From NCBI RefSeq assembly GCF_000280905.1, contig NZ_ALAP01000103.1:1-64000 (forward strand): DNA of 64,000 bases, written 5' to 3'. Made by a program: the position numbers and the translations under genes. Source of the stretch: Streptomyces sp. AA1529 (lineage in GTDB: Bacteria; Actinomycetota; Actinomycetes; Streptomycetales; Streptomycetaceae). Below, piece by piece: positions 52,188 to 59,946 of this stretch. Numbering within the stretch: position 1 is the stretch's first letter; every line of letters starts with the position of its first letter. The notes beneath the pieces are model-generated. The model had not been told where the DNA came from. It searched no databases and saw only the letters and a program-made list of their open reading frames with translations.

Positions 52188-53005
52188 GCAAGAGCCGTCC
52201 CAACCACCTCGCCGGCTTGGGCTCAGGCCTCTGGCTCCTCGTGGTGGGCCTGCCGCTGTACGTGATGCTGATCGCCACGTTCCAGTCGCGCCCCGACTAC
52301 GCAGCGAACGGCCCGCTGGCCTTCCCCGAGCACTTCACGCTCGACAACTACATCGAGGACCTCGACAGCGGCTTCGCGCAGTACTTCCTCAACACCGTCA
52401 TCGTCACGGCCTGCGTGGTGGGTATCGTCCTCCTCCTCGTCCCGCCACTGGCGTACACGATCGTCAGAAGCCGGGGCCGGATCGCCTCCACGGTCTTCCG
52501 GCTGTTCCTCCTGGGCCTGGCGATCCCCTCGCAGGCAGTCATCGTCCCGATGTTCTTCGTCATCAGCGAGGCCGGTCTCTACGACAACCTCATCGGCGTC
52601 ATCCTCCCGACGGCGGCCTTCGCCATGCCGGTGTGCGCCCTGATCCTCACCGGGGTGATGCGGGACATCACCCCCGACCTGTACGAGGCCATGACGGTGG
52701 ACGGTGCCTCGTCACGACGGATCTTCTTCCAACTGGTGCTGCCGCTGTCCAGAAGCGGCCTCGCGACGATCATCGTCTTCTCCGCGCTCCAGGCGTGGAA
52801 CGGCTTCCTCTTCCCCCTGGTGCTCACACAGTCCGCCGAGACCAAAGTGATCACCCTGGGTCTCTACGAGTTCCAGACCGAGCACGGCGTCGACACCCCC
52901 GGTCTGCTCGCCGCGGTCGTCCTGTCCATGCTCCCCATCCTGCTCGTCTACCTGTTCGCTCGTCGTGCCCTGGTACAGGGGCTGATGGGGGTCGGAGGAA
53001 AGTGA
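52184..53005 (+). CDS. ABC sugar transporter permease (second)
   Basis: A 273-residue MalG-type permease, GTG start four bases inside the previous stop, GGAGGG ahead. The EAA loop is YEAMTVDGASSRRIFFQLVL. It pairs with the first permease to form the channel. Confidence 0.9.
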   Translation: MSKSRPNHLAGLGSGLWLLVVGLPLYVMLIATFQSRPDYAANGPLAFPEHFTLDNYIEDLDSGFAQYFLNTVIVTACVVGIVLLLVPPLAYTIVRSRGRIASTVFRLFLLGLAIPSQAVIVPMFFVISEAGLYDNLIGVILPTAAFAMPVCALILTGVMRDITPDLYEAMTVDGASSRRIFFQLVLPLSRSGLATIIVFSALQAWNGFLFPLVLTQSAETKVITLGLYEFQTEHGVDTPGLLAAVVLSMLPILLVYLFARRALVQGLMGVGGK

Positions 53006-55464
53006 CCACCAATATGGACAACACCGGTGCGCCGACGACCGCCGCTCCCCGGACACCGAGCTCCGGGACCGCGGACCACGGCACCGGGCCCTGGCACGAT
53101 TCGGCCCGCACCCCCGAGGACCGAGCTGACGCCCTGATCGCCGCCATGACCCTCCAGGAGAAGGTCTCCCAGCTCTTCGGCGTCTGGGTGGGCGCGTCCG
53201 ACGAGGGAGGCGAAGTCGCGCCGTTCCAGCACGACATGGGGGAGACCGTCGCATTCGACGACCTGCTTCCCCACGGCCTCGGACAGCTGACCCGCCCGTT
53301 CGGAACAGCCCCGGTCGACCCCGCCGTCGGTGCTCTCTCGCTCCTCCGTACCCAGCAGCGGATCGTGCGCGCGAACCGGTTCGGCATACCGGCACTGGCG
53401 CACGAGGAGTGCCTTGCCGGCTTCGCCACCTGGGGTGCGACCGCCTACCCGGTACCACTGTCCTGGGGCGCCACCTTCCATCCGGAGCTGATCCACGAGA
53501 TGGCCGCCGCGATCGGCCGTGACATGGGTTCCGTCGGCGTACACCAGGGACTCGCCCCGGTCCTGGACGTCGTACGCGACGTGCGCTGGGGGCGCGTCGA
53601 GGAGACCATCGGCGAGGACCCGTACCTCGTGGGCACCATCGCCACGGCCTACGTACGAGGACTGGAGTCGGCCGGGGTCGTCGCCACGCTCAAACACTTC
53701 GCCGGCTACTCCGCCTCGCGGGCGGGCCGCAACCTCGCCCCCGTCGCCATGGGGGCGCGCGAGCGGGCCGATGTCATCCTGCCCCCGTTCGAGATGGCCG
53801 TGCGCGAGAGCGGCGTCCGCTCGGTCATGCACGCCTACACCGACACCGACGGAATCCCCTCCGCGGCCGACGGCCAGCTGCTGACCGGTCTGCTCCGCGA
53901 CGCGTGGGGCTTCGAGGGGACCGTGGTCGCCGACTACTTCGGCATCGCGTTCCTGAAGACCCTGCACGGCGTCGTGGGATCCCTCGGGGAAGCGGCCGGG
54001 GCCGCACTCGACGCGGGCGTGGATGTGGAACTGCCCACTGTCAAGGCGTTCGGCGGCCCGTTGACGGACGCGATTGCCCAGGGGCTCGTATCCGAGGAAC
54101 TGGTGGATCGTGCGGTACGCCGGGTACTCGTCCAAAAAGCCCAGTTGGGGCTGCTCGACGCGAGCTGGAATCCGGTGCCGCCGGCGCTCCGCGCAGCCGG
54201 ACAGGCGGACGGCTCCGCAGGAGGCACCCCCGAGGCACTGCGGGGAACGGTCCGTCTCGACACCCGTGAGAACCGGAAGCTCGCTCGCCGGGTCGCCGAA
54301 CAGGCCCTCGTCCTTCTGAGCAATGACGGAACCCTGCCCCTCGCGGCCGGCCCCGGCGGCGCGCCTGCCCGTATCGCGGTCATCGGGCCCAATGCCGAGA
54401 ACCCGACGGCGGTCCTCGGCTGCTATTCCTTCCCCGTCCATGTCGGAAACCGGCACCCCGGCACCCCATCCGGCATCGAACTGCCCACCCTGCGTGCGGC
54501 ATGCGCGGCGGAGTTCCCCCACAGCGAGATCGTCGCCGCACAGGGCGTCGACATCGACGGCACGGACACCGGGGGCATCGGGGAGGCGGCAGAGCTGGCC
54601 AGGGGAGCAGATCTTGTGATCGTGGCCCTGGGCGACCGCGCCGGCCTCTTCGGCCGCGGCACGAGCGGGGAAGGATGCGATGCCGAGAACCTGGCCCTCC
54701 CCGGTGTCCAGCAGCACCTGCTCGACGCGCTCCTCGACACGCACACTCCTGTCGTCGTGGCCCTGCTCGCCGGACGCCCCTACGCGCTTGGGCGTGCGGT
54801 GCACGAGGCAGCCGCGATCGTGCAGTCGTTCTTCCCCGGTGAGGAAGGCACGAGAGCCATCGCCTCGCTCCTCAGCGGCCGCACCGCACCGTCCGGCCGG
54901 CTGCCCGTCAGCGTCCCGAGCGGCCCGGGAGCGCAGCCCTCCACATACCTGGCGGCGCGGCTCGGTCATTCCAGCGAGGTGTCCAGCATCGACCCGACCC
55001 CGGCATTCGGATTCGGCCACGGTCTCACGTACACCGACTTCGAGTGGAGCGATCTGGACGTGCAGTGCGGACGGGCATCCACAGAAGGGGAGTTCGCTCT
55101 TTCCTGCACCGTCCGCAACACCGGTGTGCGAGAGGGCGTCGAAGTGGTGCAGATATATCTTCACCAGCCGGTCGCCTCCGTGGTCCAGCCTGTGCAGCGC
55201 CTCGTCGGATATGTGCGCCTCGACCTGGCTCCGGGCCGGGCGGCCCGGGTGAACATGGCGATCCCGGCGGACCTCGCCGCTTTCACGGGCCGCGAAGGGC
55301 ACCGGATCATCGAGCCGGGCGACCTCGAACTGCGGCTGGGCACATCGAGCACCGACCCGCGCTTCACGGTCCCGGTCACGCTGACCGGGCGGGTACGCGC
55401 GGTCGACCACACCCGGCGACTGCACATGGGCGTCTCGACTGCGCTTCTCACCGAGGCGACGTAG
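53002..55464 (+). CDS. GH3 glycoside hydrolase (beta-xylosidase/beta-glucosidase)
   Basis: An 820-residue cytoplasmic GH3 enzyme. N-terminal TIM barrel: WGRVEETIGEDPYLVG, KHFAGYSASRAGRN, with the nucleophile D311 in VVADYFGIAF (family SDW written ADY). Then an alpha/beta sandwich and a fibronectin-III-like end (TPAFGFGHGLTYTDFEW). No signal peptide, so it splits imported disaccharide inside the cell. Gene order repressor-binder-permease-permease-GH3 matches bxlREFGA, making beta-xylosidase most likely, beta-glucosidase possible. GTG start with GGAGGAAA. Confidence 0.9.
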   Translation: MTTNMDNTGAPTTAAPRTPSSGTADHGTGPWHDSARTPEDRADALIAAMTLQEKVSQLFGVWVGASDEGGEVAPFQHDMGETVAFDDLLPHGLGQLTRPFGTAPVDPAVGALSLLRTQQRIVRANRFGIPALAHEECLAGFATWGATAYPVPLSWGATFHPELIHEMAAAIGRDMGSVGVHQGLAPVLDVVRDVRWGRVEETIGEDPYLVGTIATAYVRGLESAGVVATLKHFAGYSASRAGRNLAPVAMGARERADVILPPFEMAVRESGVRSVMHAYTDTDGIPSAADGQLLTGLLRDAWGFEGTVVADYFGIAFLKTLHGVVGSLGEAAGAALDAGVDVELPTVKAFGGPLTDAIAQGLVSEELVDRAVRRVLVQKAQLGLLDASWNPVPPALRAAGQADGSAGGTPEALRGTVRLDTRENRKLARRVAEQALVLLSNDGTLPLAAGPGGAPARIAVIGPNAENPTAVLGCYSFPVHVGNRHPGTPSGIELPTLRAACAAEFPHSEIVAAQGVDIDGTDTGGIGEAAELARGADLVIVALGDRAGLFGRGTSGEGCDAENLALPGVQQHLLDALLDTHTPVVVALLAGRPYALGRAVHEAAAIVQSFFPGEEGTRAIASLLSGRTAPSGRLPVSVPSGPGAQPSTYLAARLGHSSEVSSIDPTPAFGFGHGLTYTDFEWSDLDVQCGRASTEGEFALSCTVRNTGVREGVEVVQIYLHQPVASVVQPVQRLVGYVRLDLAPGRAARVNMAIPADLAAFTGREGHRIIEPGDLELRLGTSSTDPRFTVPVTLTGRVRAVDHTRRLHMGVSTALLTEAT

Positions 55465-55831
55465 TCCGGTCCGCAACGCGTGGCAGCCGGCGCGGGTGAC
55501 ACCCTCGTCGGGGCGGTCCCGCGGTGTCTCGAGGCCGCACCGTCGGTCAGGGTGCCGAGCCGGCGCTGACGGTGTGTGGAACCAGTCGCCCGGCGCCCTG
55601 GCGACAGGCCTGCCAACCGCCGGCCCCGCAGGGGCGCCGGCGGTCGACCGGGTGGGTGGAGTTCCCGCTCGTCGATCGGGGCCGGTGTGTGCCACCGGCC
55701 CCGGCAGGCGACCGGGGCCCCGGAGCGGTGCTGCGGCCGGTGGGGACCTCGGACCGGACGCCGATGTCCTCGCCGCCGCCCGTCCGCCCCGAAATCCGGA
55801 TCCGGTCGCGCTCCCGACCGCCCGGAACACT
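55465..55831. other. Convergent intergenic region with a hairpin
   Basis: 367 bases between the GH3 and methyltransferase genes. A bulged hairpin (ACCGCCGGC with GCCGGCGGT, 55616-55644) may terminate both transcripts. No gene is supported. Confidence 0.55.
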
Positions 55832-56521
55832 TCAGAGCCGGAGCGACAGTTCACCCTGCGGCTTGAATGCGGAACCGCTCAGCAGCGGCAGATTGACGTA
55901 GCCGCTTCCCGGTTCCTGGACGTAGTCCAGGAATTCCGGGTCCCTGTTCTCGTTGTAGACCAGCGCGCCGGCCCGCAGCTTCGGTTCGATGACTTTCAGA
56001 ACGTCGAGAGAGACGGTCGGCGCCCATCCGTCGATGAGCGCGAAATCGATCGGTTCGGGAACGGAGGCGAGGGTGTCGCGGGCATCCCCCTCGAGGAGGG
56101 TCACGTAGTCCTCGAGGCCTGCCCGAGCAATGTTCTCGCGTGCTTGCTGCGCTTTTTCCGGCACGAGTTCGGCCGTGTACACCATCCCTTGCCCGGCATC
56201 CTTCAGTGCTGCCGCGAGAAAGAGCGTGGAGAATCCCAGTGATGTGGCGAACTCCAGCACGGTGTGTGCGCGACCGTAACGAACCAGAAGATGGAGCTGG
56301 TCGCCCTGTTCCGGGCTCAGCGAGAACCCCGTTCCGGTGTGGTGATGCGGATCCGGGTGGTGGGCGTAGGTCTCCCAGTTGATATGGCGCTCCCGCTCGT
56401 ACAGCTCGTCGAGTACGTCGAGTACGCGCTGATCCCGGATGAGTGCGCTGCGAAAGGGCGGCCGCGGCCGCCTCATCGAGTCGGCGAACCGACCGTCCAG
56501 TGGCTGTGAGTCTTCCGGCAC
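55832..56521 (-). CDS. Class I SAM-dependent O-methyltransferase-like protein, iron-box controlled
   Basis: A 229-residue methyltransferase. Motif I is LEFATSLGFSTLFLAAAL, motif II-like acidic residues lie in VYTAELVPEKAQQAREN, and DFALIDGW is motif III-IV, as in CmcI/caffeoyl-CoA-type O-methyltransferases. The GTG at 56521 has AGAGAGG nine bases ahead; a GTG at 56530 is adjacent to that site and less likely. A near-consensus iron box lies upstream, so expression should rise when iron is scarce. It has no siderophore genes around it. Substrate unknown. Confidence 0.85.
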   Translation of the reverse strand: MPEDSQPLDGRFADSMRRPRPPFRSALIRDQRVLDVLDELYERERHINWETYAHHPDPHHHTGTGFSLSPEQGDQLHLLVRYGRAHTVLEFATSLGFSTLFLAAALKDAGQGMVYTAELVPEKAQQARENIARAGLEDYVTLLEGDARDTLASVPEPIDFALIDGWAPTVSLDVLKVIEPKLRAGALVYNENRDPEFLDYVQEPGSGYVNLPLLSGSAFKPQGELSLRL

Positions 56522-56539
56522 AGGAACCACCCTCTCTGG

Positions 56540-56558
56540 TTAGGTGAGGCTACCCTAA
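56540..56558 (-). promoter_or_regulatory. Iron box (DmdR/IdeR-type operator)
   Basis: TTAGGTGAGGCTACCCTAA matches the 19-base consensus TTAGGTTAGGCTAACCTAA at 17 positions and is a near palindrome, 19 bases before the methyltransferase start. DmdR1 with ferrous iron represses such promoters. Confidence 0.85.
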
Positions 56559-56902
56559 GCCATGGGGGAAGGGTGTGCCGTCGCACCACCACAGCGGCTC
56601 CAACGCCTGACGGAAGGTTCCGGAACCCGGGCCGCCGCAGCGCCCTGCCGCCGGGGACCCTTCCTGCCCGCTGCCCCGGTGAGGCCACGGGGCGAGCGCA
56701 CCGCGGCAGGCCGCTGCGCCAATCGGGAGCAGAATCCCGTGAACATTCTGCGGCCGGCCGTCATCTCATCCGGTGCAGCGGACCAGCGTTCTCGACCGGC
56801 AGTCCTCCCGGAGGGGGGAGCAGCAACTCGGCTCTCCGGAAGGCCGTAGAGGCCTGCGACCGCTTGTGACGTGGAACCGACCGGATGCGAAGGAAGCAGC
56901 GG
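56559..56902. other. Intergenic region
   Basis: 344 bases between the divergent methyltransferase and FG-GAP genes. It must carry both promoters. No gene or further operator was recognised. Confidence 0.5.
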
Positions 56903-58411
56903 ATGAGCTTTGGAGAACGCCTGGCCGCATGTGGTGGGGCTCTGCCCCGCAGAACATCGGCGGCCCGCCGCACGACCGTCGGAGCCGCCCTCGTGATGGC
57001 GACCGTCGGTGGGCTGACCACCGGGACGCTCGCCCACCCGCGGCAGGCGGCTGCCGCGGAGCGAGCAGCGGAGCCGGCCGCGCAGCAGGCCGAGGTGGCG
57101 GAGGACCTCAACGGGGACGGCTACGCGGACCTGGTGAGCGGTGCCCCCGGAGGAACCGTCGGCGGCAGGGCGAAGGCCGGCTATGTGGCTGTCACCTACG
57201 GTTCGGCCCAGGGCCTCGACACCTCGGACAAGCAGCTGGTGAGCCGTTCGACGAGCGGTGTGCCCGGGGCGGCCACGGCCGGGCAGCAGTTCGGGAAGTC
57301 CTTCAGCAAGGGCGACCTGGACGGTGACGGATACGCCGACCTGGTCGTCGGATCGGCCGACGCCTCGGCCGGCAGCGTCATCCTGTGGGGTTCGGCCAAG
57401 GGGCTCACCGGCGGCACGGCCGTACCCGGATTCGGCACCACGCCGCAGATCGGCGACTTCGACGGGGACAAGAAGGCCGACCTCGCCCTGCTGGGGGACC
57501 CGGGGACGAGCGGAGACGACCCGGTCGAGCAGCCCGCGGCCCTGTGGAAGGGGCCCGTGACCCGTTCCGGAACCCCGGCCGAGAAGCTCGACTTCCTGGA
57601 CCGGTCCGAGTGGGGCGACGAGAACAGCAGCGCCACCTCGATCAGCGGCCCCTCGACGGCCCGTGGGGTGGCCGACGTCAACGGTGACGGCCGGCAGGAT
57701 CTGATCTTCCGGAGGTACGAGGGCGACGGCGTGTACAGCAGCGACGCCCTCCTCGGCAGCCCCTCCGGCTTCACCGTCTCCGCCGGGCCGACCGACGGCG
57801 GCGGGGACATGGACGCGGGCGACGTGGACGGCGACGGGTTCGACGACCTCGTGGTGAGCGGCGGAAGCGATCTGTTCGACGAGGTCACGGTCGTCTTCGG
57901 CACGAAGGACGGCCTGTCCTCCAGCCGTCGGCAGACGTTCGACCAGAGCCTCGAGGGCTTCCCCGGCGAGGCGCCTTCGTCCGGCGAACTGCTCGGCTCC
58001 TGCGTCTCCGTCGCGGATGTGACCGGCGACGGTCGCGCCGAGGTCGCCCTCGGCATCCGCTGGAAGGACAGCGGGGACACCGACGACGCGGGCGCGATCG
58101 CGCTGTTGCACGGTGCCGAGACGGGCGTCACGGGCAAGGGCAGCCAGCTGCTCGACCAGGACACCCCGGGCGTGCCCGGAGTCGCCGAGGAGAACGACGA
58201 GTTCGGCGCGGCCTGCGCGCTCCTGGACGTCGACGGTGACGGACACCGTGACGTCAACGTCTCGTCGACGCAGGAGAACGACTCCTCCGGCGCCGTGTGG
58301 TCGCTTCGCGGCACGGCTACGGGCGTCACCACGGACAACGCCACCTCCTTCGGGCCGGGCGATCTCGACGCGCCCGTGAACGGAGCGCGGTTCGGAAGCT
58401 CGATGCGCTGA
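56903..58411 (+). CDS. Secreted FG-GAP/integrin-alpha-like beta-propeller protein
   Basis: A 502-residue exported protein. A signal peptide (RRTTVGAALVMATVGGLTTG) leads to seven calcium-type repeats of pattern DxDGDGxxDL: DLNGDGYADL, DLDGDGYADL, DFDGDKKADL, DVNGDGRQDL, DVDGDGFDDL, DVTGDGRAEV, DVDGDGHRDV. Seven repeats suit a seven-bladed propeller that binds calcium and surface ligands. GAAGGAAG favours this ATG; another ATG lies six codons upstream. Role unknown. Confidence 0.87.
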   Translation: MSFGERLAACGGALPRRTSAARRTTVGAALVMATVGGLTTGTLAHPRQAAAAERAAEPAAQQAEVAEDLNGDGYADLVSGAPGGTVGGRAKAGYVAVTYGSAQGLDTSDKQLVSRSTSGVPGAATAGQQFGKSFSKGDLDGDGYADLVVGSADASAGSVILWGSAKGLTGGTAVPGFGTTPQIGDFDGDKKADLALLGDPGTSGDDPVEQPAALWKGPVTRSGTPAEKLDFLDRSEWGDENSSATSISGPSTARGVADVNGDGRQDLIFRRYEGDGVYSSDALLGSPSGFTVSAGPTDGGGDMDAGDVDGDGFDDLVVSGGSDLFDEVTVVFGTKDGLSSSRRQTFDQSLEGFPGEAPSSGELLGSCVSVADVTGDGRAEVALGIRWKDSGDTDDAGAIALLHGAETGVTGKGSQLLDQDTPGVPGVAEENDEFGAACALLDVDGDGHRDVNVSSTQENDSSGAVWSLRGTATGVTTDNATSFGPGDLDAPVNGARFGSSMR

Positions 58412-58468
58412 TCCGGTCGTGTCGGAGGAGGTCCGGCACGACCCGTGCGGGTCCCCCGCAGGTGACTC

Positions 58469-58510
58469 GGTGGAAGCCCAGGTCGGACACGGTCGACCTG
58501 GGCTTCCACC
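58469..58510 (+). terminator. Hairpin terminator
   Basis: GGTGGAAGCCCAGGTCG and its complement form a perfect 17-bp stem with an eight-base loop, 58 bases after the FG-GAP stop. Confidence 0.85.
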
Positions 58511-59096
58511 TGTCGGTGGCCGGTTCGCCGGACGTTCCGGCATGCGGAGGGCACTGACGGCATGCGCTTGGCCGCGGCCGAGCGGCAGGGAGGAGCGGGT
58601 CAGGTGAGGGCGCCGGGTGGAACCAGGACGCGCCCGACGGGGTCGGGTACGGGGCGTCGCCCGGTGACGTGCACAGCGGGCAGGAACGTAGACGTGGGGC
58701 GGCTGTCTGCACATCTGTTGAGGCGGCGTCCTGAGAACCCAACAGAACGATGAGTGTGGTTGACCGGTTACGTAGGACGTTCACAGGCAGATCAATACGA
58801 TTGTTGGATGACACTCTTCCTGGTTGCTGAAAACATGGCCCGCCTGAAACAGGAAACCAACCCCTAGCAATGAGGGAATGAGTAACGCGAAGTCGTACGG
58901 ATTCGCATCGTCACCTCTTCAGTCCGATGCCGATGAAAATTCGTACCCCTGGGGCGTTCCGGAGGGTGGGCGAGTGCGGAATCGAGAGGCACTCGCGCGT
59001 CCCGCGGCGCGCGGCCCGGGGCCACAGAGAAAGCAATGCGCGAATTCCATCGGCGCGGCCGGTGCGCGAGTTCAAGCATCATGGGGGAACCAAGCT
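58511..59096. other. Regulatory region upstream of SARP gene
   Basis: 586 bases without a supported gene. The stretch 58740-58900 is AT-rich for this genome. A TAGGAC/TACGAT pair (58773-58778 and 58796-58801, 17 apart) is a possible promoter. The region is long for one regulator and may hold several operators. Confidence 0.45.
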
Positions 59097-59906
59097 GTGG
59101 ACATTGACATACTCGGTCCGTTTTCCGTCTCGTGCGAAGGGCGCACCATCGAGGTGCGGGCCAGCAAGGTCCGTGCCATGCTCGCCACTCTGGCGCTGGA
59201 GCCGGGGCACGTCGTCTCGCACGTGGACCTGGCCGACGAATTGTGGGCGGGACATCCGGTGGGGAATCCACGCAACGCGCTTCAGGCACACGCCACCAGA
59301 GTGCGTCGATTGCTGGGCAACACCGAACAGCACGCCACCTTGCTGCGTGCTGTTCCGAACGGGTATCTCCTCAACATCTCCCGGGACTGCGTCGACGGGA
59401 ACAGGTTTCTCGATCATGCGGTCCGCGGATCCGATGCTCTGCTGGGAGCGCCTGAAACTGCGCTGCACCACCTGGAATCCGCCCTCGCGCTGTGGCGGGG
59501 CCCGGCACTGCTGGATGCCGGAGACGGACTCCGCTGCCGCAGCGCCGGCACGCTCTTCGAGGAGCGACGGCTGACGGTGTTCGAGGACTTGGCGAGCGCC
59601 CGGCTGATACTCGGGGACGAGTCACGGGTGATCGCCGATCTGCGTCAGCTCACGGCCCAGTATCCGCTGCGGGAACGTTTCTGTGAGCTTCTGATGCTGG
59701 CGCTGTACCGGTCCGGGAGACAGAGCGACGCGCTGGAACTCTTCCGCCTCACCCAGCGTCGGCTCGACGACGAACTGGGCATCCGGCCCGCGGCGCCGCT
59801 GCAGCGTCTCCACGCCGAGATCCTCAGCCATGATCCCGCGCTCGGCCATGCCGGCGGCCGTTGGGGCCGACGCGAGCCGGGACGCGACGGCCTGCCACTC
59901 GGCTGA
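59097..59906 (+). CDS. SARP-family pathway activator
   Basis: A 269-residue Streptomyces antibiotic regulatory protein. Residues 1-95 are an OmpR-like winged helix (VDIDILGPFSVSCEGRTIEV; NPRNALQAHATRVRRLLG) and 100-255 a bacterial transcriptional activation domain (LHHLESALALWRGPALLDAG; LRERFCELLMLALYRSGRQS). The GTG is preceded by GGGGGAA. No TTA codon is present, so bldA control is not expected through this gene. Such regulators switch on adjacent biosynthetic clusters. Confidence 0.9.
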   Translation: MDIDILGPFSVSCEGRTIEVRASKVRAMLATLALEPGHVVSHVDLADELWAGHPVGNPRNALQAHATRVRRLLGNTEQHATLLRAVPNGYLLNISRDCVDGNRFLDHAVRGSDALLGAPETALHHLESALALWRGPALLDAGDGLRCRSAGTLFEERRLTVFEDLASARLILGDESRVIADLRQLTAQYPLRERFCELLMLALYRSGRQSDALELFRLTQRRLDDELGIRPAAPLQRLHAEILSHDPALGHAGGRWGRREPGRDGLPLG

Positions 59907-59946
59907 AGCAGACGACCATCTCGCAAGGGGAACAGGAGCAGTTCGC

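Noticed and set aside
59037..59073. TGCGCGAATTC / TGCGCGAGTTC pair before the SARP gene as SARP site
   Set aside because: Spacing 26 bases and unlike the heptamer repeats 11 or 22 apart bound by SARP proteins.
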